Positions 25,230 through 33,191 of a stretch of DNA of 60,548 nucleotides are shown here, one piece after another. Positions within the stretch are counted from its first letter, which is position 1. Each line of letters begins with the position of its first letter. The position numbers and the translations under genes are program-made. The stretch spans positions 1 to 60,548 of the forward strand of contig NZ_JAQIVI010000318.1 in assembly GCF_028618695.1 (NCBI RefSeq), read 5' to 3'. This DNA comes from Natrinema soli. GTDB taxonomy: Archaea; Halobacteriota; Halobacteria; Halobacteriales; Natrialbaceae. The notes under the pieces were generated by a model. That model was not told where the DNA came from. It saw only the letters and a list, made by a program, of their open reading frames with translations, and did no database searches.

Positions 25230-26348
25230 ATGACTGCCGGAGACGAACGTGGCGTAGACCTTCTGCTGGTCGAGGATAACCCGGACGACGCCCGGTTCGT
25301 CCAGCGGCTGGTGGTCAACTACCAGTCGGAAACCGAACCCCGAGAGACGACGGGCCCGATCGTGATCGACGAACTCGATCACGTCGATCGCCTCGTCGAC
25401 GGGCTCGAGCGAGTGCAGCAACGGACGCCCGACGCGATCCTCCTCGATCTCATGCTGCCCGACAGCTCGGGGCTCGAGACGGTCGATCGGATGGTCGAGC
25501 ACGCGCCGGCGGTGCCGATCGTGGTGCTGACCGGGCACGACGAGACCGAAATCGGCGTCGAGGCGATCCAGCGAGGCGCTGAGGAGTATCTGGTCAAGGG
25601 ATCGATCACCGCGGCGGTGCTGGTTCGCACGCTCCGGTACGCCATCGAACGAAAGCGGAATCAGCGCGAACTCCTCGACCGAAACCATCGGCTCGCACTG
25701 TTGAATCGGATCATCAGAACGGACATCCGAAACGACGTGAGTATGATCGTCGGTCGGGGCGACCAGCTTCGGGACCGAATCGACTCGAGCGACGAAACGG
25801 CCCTCGAGGCGTTGCTCGACGCGGCCGAGCACCTCGTCGAACTCACGGACACGTCCGCTGGCCTGATGGACGTCCTGTCGCCGGACGATCTGCAACGCGA
25901 GCCCCGCGATCTAAACGCGGTACTCGACGCGGCGGTCACGCGAGTCCGACGGGAGTCCGACGTCCCGATCTCGATCGAACGAACCGACGCCGTCGACGAC
26001 CCGATGACGGTCTACGGCACGCCGATGCTCGAGTCGGCGTTCACGAACCTCCTGTCGACGGTCGTCGATCTCGCACGCCGGGAGTCGTCGGCCGTGAGCG
26101 TGCGCGTCGACGCGTCGAACGACCGGGCATCGGTGGCGATCGCCGGCGACGGGGTTCGGATTCCCGACGCTCAGCGGGAACTGCTCGTCGACCCGTCCTC
26201 CCGATACGAGGACGGAGCGAGGATGGGGATCGGACTGTATCTCGTCACGACCGTTATCGAGGACGTCGACGGCGAGATCGCGGTCGAAGACACTCACGCC
26301 GCCGGAACGACGGTGACGACGACGTTCGAGCGGGTCCGCCGATCGTAG
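25230..26348 (+). CDS. Receiver-histidine-kinase hybrid lacking the phospho-accepting His
   Basis: A 372-residue soluble protein. Residues 8-135 are a receiver domain with the acidic pocket LLLVEDNPDD, phospho-acceptor Asp73 (ILLDLMLPD), Thr101 and Lys123. A dimerisation helix follows at about 150-215. In haloarchaeal kinases this helix usually reads xLRHDIRND; here it is IIRTDIRNDV with Thr164 in the His position. The C-terminal ATPase-like domain keeps FTNLL and GIGLYLVTTVI, but its G1 box is poor (AGDGVRIPD). It may be a non-phosphorylating scaffold or sensor. Divergent from the HxlR-HalX gene; possibly functionally paired with it. Confidence 0.82.
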   Translation: MTAGDERGVDLLLVEDNPDDARFVQRLVVNYQSETEPRETTGPIVIDELDHVDRLVDGLERVQQRTPDAILLDLMLPDSSGLETVDRMVEHAPAVPIVVLTGHDETEIGVEAIQRGAEEYLVKGSITAAVLVRTLRYAIERKRNQRELLDRNHRLALLNRIIRTDIRNDVSMIVGRGDQLRDRIDSSDETALEALLDAAEHLVELTDTSAGLMDVLSPDDLQREPRDLNAVLDAAVTRVRRESDVPISIERTDAVDDPMTVYGTPMLESAFTNLLSTVVDLARRESSAVSVRVDASNDRASVAIAGDGVRIPDAQRELLVDPSSRYEDGARMGIGLYLVTTVIEDVDGEIAVEDTHAAGTTVTTTFERVRRS

Positions 26349-26404
26349 CGAAGCCGACCGCGCACGACCGGTCGCAGGGGCTGGCGGTCCGCGAGTCACC
26401 CTCA

Positions 26405-28129
26405 CTACGACTCCAGCGTTCGCGCCCGTTCACCGTCGGGAATCGTGAACGCGATCTCGGTACCCTCCCCGGGTTCCGAATCGATGTCGATCGTCCCGCC
26501 GTGTTGTTCGACGATTTTTCTGCAGATCGCGAGCCCCATCCCGGTGCCCGACTCGGGGTCGGTGCCGGACCCCTGCGTGAAGAGATCGAAGACCCGATCG
26601 AGTTCCTCCGGTTCGATCCCGCCGCCGTCGTCGCGGACGCGGAACCGCCACCCGTCGCCTCGTCGACTCGCCGTAACGCGAATCTCTGGCGACCCGCTAT
26701 CGGAGTGCGTCAGTGCGTTCTCCAGTAGATTCTGGAACAGTCGCCGGAGCAGGTGTTCGGCGCCCGAAACGGTCGGCAGATCCCCGACGACGACGGTCGC
26801 GTTTCGCTCCTCGATCTCGAACCGGAGCGCCTCATGGACCTCCGAGACGACCCGATCGCAGTCGACCGAGTCGAAGGCTGCCGCCGAAGGTCCGATCCGA
26901 GAGTACTGTAACAACCCGGAGATCATCTCCTGCATCCGTCGATTGTTTCGCCGTGCGACCGCGATCAGTTCCTCGCAGTCCTCGTCGGCCGTCTCCTCGA
27001 GCGACTCGTCGAGCAGGCGAAGGTAGTCCTCCGTCGTTCGTAGCGGTGCCCGAAGATCGTGGGAAATCGCCCCGGTGAACGCCTCGAGTTCGCGTTCCCG
27101 CCGCCGTCGTTCGGTGACGTCTCTGAGGACGAGTACCCATCCGACGACATCGTCGTGTCGTCGGAGCGGTTGGGACCGCACGTTGAGATACTCCGTTCGG
27201 CCGGAGTCCGAGGAGACCTCGACCGTCCGACTCGACGGGGTAGTCACGTCGAGCGCCGACAGTTCAGTATCGGCCGGTCGGCCGACGATGGATCCCGACA
27301 GTCCGAGCAGCGAGTACGCGGTCTCGTTCGCGTGAACGATTCGCTCGGCCGAGTCGAGAACGAGGACGCCGTCCGGAGAGCGTTCGACGACGGTCGAGTA
27401 CGCGATCGGCGGGAGATCCAGGAGTTGGTACCTGAACGTCGCGATTCCGAGGGCGATGGACGAAACTGCTGCCGTGGCGGGCACGAGGTTGACACCGTCG
27501 TGGTTGAACGGTGGCACGCCGGCCGAGGTGAGGAAACTCGCGGTCATCGGCGTGACGATGGCGATCGCCAGCAGCGCGGCCTGTGGGAGATAGGAACGGC
27601 CTAGCCGGACGGCTTCGTGGGCGATAATTCCAAGCGCGAGCAGTGCGAGAGTCAACACGTACACGTAACTGAGGACGACGTATGCAGGGCCGTTTTCCGC
27701 CCGCCAGACGATTAACCCGTCGATCTCAATGATCCGCGTTTCGACGATAACGAGATCGTACGGATTCGTAAAGAGGAGCAACAGGAACGCGATCGGCACG
27801 ACGAACAATCCGACGACGACGCGGCGACGCAGCCAGCCCGTCCGATCGGTGTACGCGAGCGCAAAGAGGAGGAGCAACGGGGCGATCAACTCGCTCCCGA
27901 CGTACAGCAGTCTATACAGCTGAAACTTCACTTCCGGGGTCGTACTCAGGAGTTTAATCGCCGAAAAGCCGGTCCAGATAGCCACTGCAACGTTCATCGT
28001 CCCGAATACGAGAAGCACCGGGTTGTGGCCGTGCCCGCGTCGGCTCCTGATGGCGTACGCCCCCAGACCGAGCGAGACGGCGGTCGCAAACAGGATCGGA
28101 TAGGCGTAGATCGTGTGCTGCCATCCCAT
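26405..28129 (-). CDS. Membrane sensor histidine kinase (7TM-PAS-HisKA-HATPase)
   Basis: A 574-residue protein. Residues 1-235 carry seven hydrophobic segments of the histKA_7TM type. About 240-340 are a PAS domain (STVVERSPDGVLVLDSAERIVHANE). HisKA has intact His357 (GAISHDLRAPLRTTEDYL). HATPase motifs are LFQNLLENALTHS (N box), VRDDGGGI (G1), FDLFTQG (F box) and GTGMGLAICRKIVEQHGG (G2). It is thus catalytically complete, unlike its neighbour at 25230. The ATG at 28129 is preceded by a TATA box. Confidence 0.92.
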   Translation of the reverse strand: MGWQHTIYAYPILFATAVSLGLGAYAIRSRRGHGHNPVLLVFGTMNVAVAIWTGFSAIKLLSTTPEVKFQLYRLLYVGSELIAPLLLLFALAYTDRTGWLRRRVVVGLFVVPIAFLLLLFTNPYDLVIVETRIIEIDGLIVWRAENGPAYVVLSYVYVLTLALLALGIIAHEAVRLGRSYLPQAALLAIAIVTPMTASFLTSAGVPPFNHDGVNLVPATAAVSSIALGIATFRYQLLDLPPIAYSTVVERSPDGVLVLDSAERIVHANETAYSLLGLSGSIVGRPADTELSALDVTTPSSRTVEVSSDSGRTEYLNVRSQPLRRHDDVVGWVLVLRDVTERRRRERELEAFTGAISHDLRAPLRTTEDYLRLLDESLEETADEDCEELIAVARRNNRRMQEMISGLLQYSRIGPSAAAFDSVDCDRVVSEVHEALRFEIEERNATVVVGDLPTVSGAEHLLRRLFQNLLENALTHSDSGSPEIRVTASRRGDGWRFRVRDDGGGIEPEELDRVFDLFTQGSGTDPESGTGMGLAICRKIVEQHGGTIDIDSEPGEGTEIAFTIPDGERARTLES

Positions 28130-28797
28130 TACATGCTGAAACGTCACTCGAGGAATATATAGGCATAGGTCGGTCACCGTCCGCTGTTCGAACGAGCAAG
28201 TGATGAAACGGATTTGGCGGCTCAAACAACGTGGCCCCGGACAGCTTCACCTGCTGTATGGGACGAATAGTAGCTCGTTGTGGGACGGTTACCGTTGATC
28301 GGCCGGCGTTTTTCGTCCGTATCGATCCGCAACCAAGAGAGTACCGTGACCGAACGTAATTCCGACTACGAGAAAAGGGACGCAGCTAGCAGTGATCGCT
28401 GTCAGCAACGGTACCACCGTCTCAGCGGCGTGGCACGGAACGACGGGCTCGAAATCAGCAGTTCGAATGTTGAAATGAGGTGTTTTATCTGTGTATTATA
28501 TATATAATATCGAGAACGTCGGTCTCGCTCCGGATCGATGTTACGCAGACTGAACAAACTGTACGAGTGAAATAACGAATACCTGTACTCTGTGACGATA
28601 GTGCTGTGTTCGAATCATGGAGAAGGTGACCGACGGTCATCGAGGTTTCTCGTCTGTACTCACAGTCACCGGCCGATTCTCCGGTCAGCGACACGCGAAG
28701 GCGGCGGGTCAGGGGGAGCGCGATCGATCGGAGAAGGGGAAGTCGCAGCGACCGAGCACTCTCTTCGGGCGATCGTTTCGAACGGAGTTCGAGATCG
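28130..28797. other. Divergent intergenic region with AT-rich block
   Basis: About 670 bp between the kinase and the GT2 gene. A strong AT run (GTATTATATATATAATATCG, about 28492-28511) lies 290 bp before the GT2 start. No TATA box lies at the usual distance before 28798, so the polysaccharide cluster may have a long leader. No convincing gene. Confidence 0.5.
28154..28161 (-). promoter_or_regulatory. TATA box of the 7TM histidine kinase gene
   Basis: TATATATT on the minus strand, about 28 bp upstream of the ATG at 28129. Confidence 0.55.
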
Positions 28798-29868
28798 ATG
28801 TATAGGCAGCAGACTATCGGCGTCGTCGTTCCGGCATACAACGAGGAAGGGTTCGTCGGCGAGGTCCTCGAGACGATGCCCGACTACGTCGATCGGATCT
28901 ACGCCGTCGACGACACGTCGTCCGACGGAACGTGGGACGAGATCCGTCGGACTGCAGAGAAACTGAACGAGGAGGCGCGAGGCGATGACACGCCGCCCGC
29001 CACGGTCGACGGGGAGCCGGCGATCCGTGGCGACGAGCCGACGACCGCTGCGACCGACGGCGGGCCGATTTTCGATCGGCGCGTCGTTCCGATCCGTCAC
29101 GAGACGAACCGCGGCGTCGGCGGCGCGATCAAGACCGGCTACCTCGAGGCGCTCGAAGACAAGATCGACATCACGGCGGTGATGGGCGGCGACGGCCAGA
29201 TGGACCCCGGCATCCTGCCGCGGTTTCTCGATCCGATCGTCGAGGGCGAGGCGGATTACACGAAGGGCAATCGCCTCCTCCACCAGGAGTACAGACAGGG
29301 GATGTCGCGGTGGCGATTCTTCGGAAACTCGATCCTGACCTTCCTCACGAAGATCGCCTCCGGCTACTGGAAGACGATGGATCCCCAGAACGGGTATACG
29401 GCCATCTCCTATCACGCGCTCGAGAACGTCGGGGTCGAAGAGATGTACGAGTACTACGGCTACTGTAACGACCTCCTGGTGAAGCTCAACGCCCGCGGGA
29501 TGCGGGTCGCGGACGTCGCGATGCCGGCCGTCTACGGTGACGAGGAATCGAGTATCAAGTACCCAACATATATCCGGAAAGTATCGGGAATGCTCCTCCG
29601 GAACTTCTTCTGGCGACTCAAAACTCGATATCTCGTCCTCGACTTCCATCCGCTCGCCCTGTTCTACCTCTTCGGCGCGTCGATCTGTGGCGTCGCCGTC
29701 GCCGGTCTCCTGTGGTCGCTGTACGCCTGGCTGATGCTGGCGTACCCGCTCTTCGTTCGCGGCTCGTTGAGTATCCTCCTGTTTATCACCGGGAGCCTGT
29801 TCCTGCTGTTCGCAATGTTGTTCGACATGCAGGTCAACGAGTCCCGAGAGGTCCAGCTCCATGACTGA
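28798..29868 (+). CDS. GT2-family membrane glycosyltransferase
   Basis: A 356-residue protein. GVVVPAYNEEGFVGEVLETMP and IYAVDDTSSDGTWDEI are the GT-A nucleotide-binding motifs. VMGGDGQMDPG supplies the D-x-D-like metal site, and GNRLLHQEYRQGMSRWR is typical of dolichol-phosphate mannose or glucose synthase-like enzymes. A 30-residue acidic/Pro insert near 60-95 is unusual. The C-terminal 75 residues hold two membrane segments. It would charge a lipid carrier or extend a surface glycan. First gene of a translationally coupled trio (8-bp overlap with the next). Confidence 0.88.
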   Translation: MYRQQTIGVVVPAYNEEGFVGEVLETMPDYVDRIYAVDDTSSDGTWDEIRRTAEKLNEEARGDDTPPATVDGEPAIRGDEPTTAATDGGPIFDRRVVPIRHETNRGVGGAIKTGYLEALEDKIDITAVMGGDGQMDPGILPRFLDPIVEGEADYTKGNRLLHQEYRQGMSRWRFFGNSILTFLTKIASGYWKTMDPQNGYTAISYHALENVGVEEMYEYYGYCNDLLVKLNARGMRVADVAMPAVYGDEESSIKYPTYIRKVSGMLLRNFFWRLKTRYLVLDFHPLALFYLFGASICGVAVAGLLWSLYAWLMLAYPLFVRGSLSILLFITGSLFLLFAMLFDMQVNESREVQLHD

Positions 29869-30982
29869 TCGCGACAGCGTCGTAATCACGATCCAGCACC
29901 CGGCCCACGTCCACTTCTTCAGGAACGCCGTGGCCATCCTCGAGGGACGCGGCTACGACGTGTCCGTCTACGCGCGCGACAAGGACGTGACCCGCGAACT
30001 CCTCGAGGCCTACGGAATCGAGCACGAGGTGCTGGCGGGGACCGCCGACTCACCGCTCGAACTCGCGAAAGTGCAGGCGGTCTACGAGTACCGCATCCTG
30101 AAACGCATCCGGCGACTGGATCCCGCCGTCTTGCTCGCGATCGGCGAACCGGCAGTCGCACACGCGTCCTCGTTCGTCGACGGGCACAGCGTGCTGTTTA
30201 CCGACACCGAACACGCGACCCTGCAGAACGCGCTCGCGTTCCCGTTCGCGGATCTCGTCTGTACGCCGCGAGCGTTTCGAGACGACCTCGAGGCCGCTCA
30301 GTACCGTTACGACGGCTACCACGAACTGGCGTACCTCCATCCGGATCGGTTCACGCCCGACCCGACGGTGCTCACCGAGCTCGAGGCGCAGTCGAACGCT
30401 CCAGCGGCTGTCCCGAAGGCCGCCCCCGGGGCCGTCCCGGATGCCGGTTCGGAGACCGCAACTGATGGCGCTGGCGACGACTCGCTTGTCGTCCTCCGTC
30501 TGGTATCGTGGAACGCCGCCCACGACTTCGGACGGCAGGGCATGGGCGGAATCGAGCACCTCGTTACCGAACTCGAGGACGCCGGCGCGACCGTCCTCGT
30601 GTCGGCCGAAGGCGACCTGCCGCCCGCGGTGGCAGACCGGCGGTTCGACCTGCCGGCGGAACGGATGCACGATCTGCTCGCCTACGCCGATCTGTTCCTG
30701 GGCGAGAGCGCGACGATGGCCATCGAGAGCGCCGTCCTCGGAACGCCCTCGCTGTACGTGTCGGATCTCGATGCGGGCGTTCTCGAGGAACTCGAGACAC
30801 GGTACGGATTGCTGCAGCGACGCTCGCAGGAAACCGGCCCGGACGCGATCGCCGACGCCGCTCGGGGGCTACTGGCTACCGACGCATCGACGTGGGAGCG
30901 CCGCCGACAGCGACTCCTCGAGGAGACCGTCGACACCACGTCGTTCGTCGTCGACACCGTCGAGCGGGTGACCGGTCGATGA
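29861..30982 (+). CDS. DUF354 (GT-B-like) glycosyltransferase
   Basis: A 373-residue protein. The N-terminus TIQHPAHVHFFRNAVAILEGRGY matches the DUF354 signature (H-P-x-H-V-H-F-F). In the C-terminal domain GESATMAIESAVLGTPSLYV is the sugar-nucleotide binding loop of UDP-GlcNAc epimerase/GT-B folds. A low-complexity Ala/Pro linker sits near residues 178-205. DUF354 genes are regular members of archaeal polysaccharide and N-glycan clusters; the donor sugar is unknown. Overlaps both neighbours (8 bp before, 4 bp after), indicating one operon. Confidence 0.82.
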   Translation: MTDRDSVVITIQHPAHVHFFRNAVAILEGRGYDVSVYARDKDVTRELLEAYGIEHEVLAGTADSPLELAKVQAVYEYRILKRIRRLDPAVLLAIGEPAVAHASSFVDGHSVLFTDTEHATLQNALAFPFADLVCTPRAFRDDLEAAQYRYDGYHELAYLHPDRFTPDPTVLTELEAQSNAPAAVPKAAPGAVPDAGSETATDGAGDDSLVVLRLVSWNAAHDFGRQGMGGIEHLVTELEDAGATVLVSAEGDLPPAVADRRFDLPAERMHDLLAYADLFLGESATMAIESAVLGTPSLYVSDLDAGVLEELETRYGLLQRRSQETGPDAIADAARGLLATDASTWERRRQRLLEETVDTTSFVVDTVERVTGR

Positions 30983-31866
30983 TGGCGGCGCAATCGTTCG
31001 ACAGCGGCGACTACGAGTTCGCGCTCTGTCTGACCCACGACGTCGATCGGGTGTACAAGACGTTTCAGTCGCCGTACTACGCCGTCACCGAACGCGATCC
31101 GTCCCACTTGCGATCGCTCGTGACCGACGAGCGACCGTACTGGCAGTTCGAGGAGGTCATGGCGCTCGAAGACGAGCTCGACGTCCGGTCGGCGTGGTAC
31201 TTCCTCAACGAGAAACGTATCTGGGAGCAGCCGCCGTCCGACTGGCTCGATCCCCGCAGCTGGATGCTGTACACCGGCCGCTACGACGTGAGGGATCCGG
31301 AAATCGTCGATGCCATCCGGACGCTCGACGACGGCGGCTGGGAGGTCGGCCTGCACGGCTCCTACGACTCGTACGACGACCGCGAACGGCTTCGAGACGA
31401 GAAGGACGCGCTCGAGGACGTCCTCGGGCATTCGATTCGCGGGGGGAGACAGCACTATCTCAACACGATCGAGCCCGACACGTGGGAGCACCACCGATCG
31501 ATCGGGTTGCGCTACGACGCCAGCTACAGAGCGAGCCCGACGTACGGGTTCGACGGCCAGTACGACGTCGTCCGCCCGTTCGACGACGACTTCGTCGTGT
31601 TCCCGCTCACGATAATGGAGATCGATCTGCGCTCGAACACGCCCTCGCTCGATGCGGCGTGGCGCGAGTGTCGTCGACTGCTCTCGGTGGCCCGCGAACA
31701 CGACGCGGTCATGACCGTCCTCTGGCACCCGCGATACTTCAACGCCGACGAGTTCGAGGGGTACCGAACGCTCTACGAACGGACGATTCGAGAAGCGAAG
31801 GCGATGGGCGCCTGGGTCGGGCCGCCCGGCGAGTGTTACGAGCAGTTCGTGGCGGCGACGCCGTGA
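30979..31866 (+). CDS. Polysaccharide deacetylase-like (NodB/CE4 fold) protein
   Basis: A 295-residue protein. FALCLTHDVDRVYKTF gives the T-H-D-V-D metal motif near the N-terminus. WEVGLHGSYDSYDD has one of the usual two metal histidines (H-G-S-Y where NodB has H-x3-H), a variant I associate with surface-polysaccharide deacetylases. Later motifs are RYDASYRASPTYGFDG and VLWHPRYFN, the latter with the catalytic-base His. It would remove N- or O-acetyl groups from a glycan. The start ATG overlaps the DUF354 stop (ATGA). No signal peptide, so action is probably cytoplasmic. Confidence 0.85.
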   Translation: MMAAQSFDSGDYEFALCLTHDVDRVYKTFQSPYYAVTERDPSHLRSLVTDERPYWQFEEVMALEDELDVRSAWYFLNEKRIWEQPPSDWLDPRSWMLYTGRYDVRDPEIVDAIRTLDDGGWEVGLHGSYDSYDDRERLRDEKDALEDVLGHSIRGGRQHYLNTIEPDTWEHHRSIGLRYDASYRASPTYGFDGQYDVVRPFDDDFVVFPLTIMEIDLRSNTPSLDAAWRECRRLLSVAREHDAVMTVLWHPRYFNADEFEGYRTLYERTIREAKAMGAWVGPPGECYEQFVAATP

Positions 31867-32038
31867 TGGGCAGTGTTACTAAATCGAAGTGGTGGGCAGT
31901 GTCAAGCAATCGCAGTAGCGGGCCGAGGGGCCGCCCGACGGATAGTACCGAGGGACGGCCGGACCGTTCCGACTGGGAAACAACCGATTACCCGTCAACC
32001 GGCCGTCTCACAGTGACGGTATCGCGGTAGTTGCTGCG

Positions 32039-32962
32039 TTAGTTCTCGAGCGCCGCGCGAGCCTCTTCGCGACCCATATTGAGACAGATATCGTGGTCGT
32101 CGTAGTAGAGCGAGCCGGTGCCGTTGCCGACGACGTAGCCCATCGGCCCGACGCCTTCGATCCGGTTGTCGTCGCTCTTGGTGAAGCGCATCTCGGTGTT
32201 CTCGAACGCGAGTTCACCGTTGATCCAGTAGCGCATGATCCCGTCGGGGTTCGCCGTTCCGTTCTCGTAGGAGTTGACCTTCACGTGGGCCTCGATCTCG
32301 TTCCACTCGTCCATATTCACGACGGCGTCCGTCATCTGGAAGTCGCCCGAACCGGAGTTATCGAGGTGGTAGCAGTAACTGAAGAACTTGTAGCCGTCGG
32401 GCGCGGGCGAGTCGTTGCGGTTGGCGAAGCCGATCGCGTTCGACCAGCCGTTGGTACCGTCGGTTGCGCCGCCGCCCGAGGAACCGGTTCCGTTCGTCAG
32501 CGGGGCCCAGAAGATCCTGATCGTGTCGTCCTGATTGAGGTCGAAGTTCTCCGGATAGAGTTTGAATCGGGTGTACACCTCGTCCTGGTAGTCGCCGATG
32601 TGCTCCGGGAATCGGTACTCGCAGTTGGCGATCTTCTGATCGCCCGTGAATGCCAGATGGAGCGAGTTGTCGCCCGTCGCCGCTCGGTCCGCCACGAATT
32701 CCGGCGTGTGACTTCCCCGAACGTCGTTGACGTCGTAGACGGCACTCGGATCGCGATACTCGTCGTAGTCGACGGTGATCGACTCTCCATCGGAAGCCAC
32801 ATCGGCTGTCGCGCTCGCGAGTCCGGAGAGTCCGAGTGCGGCGGCCGCCGATCCGGCCGTCGAGAGATAGGATCGGCGCCCGAGCGTCAGCGTGGCGGCG
32901 CTGCGCCGCTCGTCACTGTCGGCCGATCGACCGCGGTCGAGTTCCGATTGATCGCTCGTCAT
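32039..32962 (-). CDS. Tat-exported PL14-like polysaccharide lyase/glycan-binding protein (paralogue 1)
   Basis: A 307-residue protein. RRSYLSTAGSAAAALGLSGLASA is the twin-arginine leader (about 29-51). The mature part is one jelly-roll domain with EVYTRFKLYPENFDLNQDD, FWAPLTNGTGSSGGG, WNEIEAHVKVNSYENG, MRYWINGELAFENTEMRF and a final LYYDDHDIC. The W-N-E-(I/V)-E and W-(I/V)-N-G-E-L-A-F-E signature resembles family PL14-like alginate or glucuronan lyases. Catalysis is not proven. It is nearly superimposable on the first half of the larger protein encoded just upstream (33192-35276) and is convergent with the deacetylase. Confidence 0.75.
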   Translation of the reverse strand: MTSDQSELDRGRSADSDERRSAATLTLGRRSYLSTAGSAAAALGLSGLASATADVASDGESITVDYDEYRDPSAVYDVNDVRGSHTPEFVADRAATGDNSLHLAFTGDQKIANCEYRFPEHIGDYQDEVYTRFKLYPENFDLNQDDTIRIFWAPLTNGTGSSGGGATDGTNGWSNAIGFANRNDSPAPDGYKFFSYCYHLDNSGSGDFQMTDAVVNMDEWNEIEAHVKVNSYENGTANPDGIMRYWINGELAFENTEMRFTKSDDNRIEGVGPMGYVVGNGTGSLYYDDHDICLNMGREEARAALEN

Positions 32963-32986
32963 GCAACTGGGAAACGAGAACATACG

Positions 32987-32994
32987 ATTATAAG
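32987..32994 (-). promoter_or_regulatory. TATA box of the PL14-like gene at 32039-32962
   Basis: CTTATAAT on the minus strand, about 28 bp before the ATG at 32962. The 230 bp upstream are AT-rich. Confidence 0.6.
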
Positions 32995-33191
32995 CCTTTA
33001 TTACTCATTAGCGTACTGAAGTGGAGACTGTATAGTAATATTTCTATAATTATCGGTACATTCTCCTATTCTTTACTGAATCGTAAATATTTGATTGGGC
33101 GGTGGGAAAAAACAGATTACTCGCGGAACCAGCGAGGAACGTGTCGGTTTCGGTGGGACACTACGCCACGAGAGCCGCGGGACCCGGTTCG

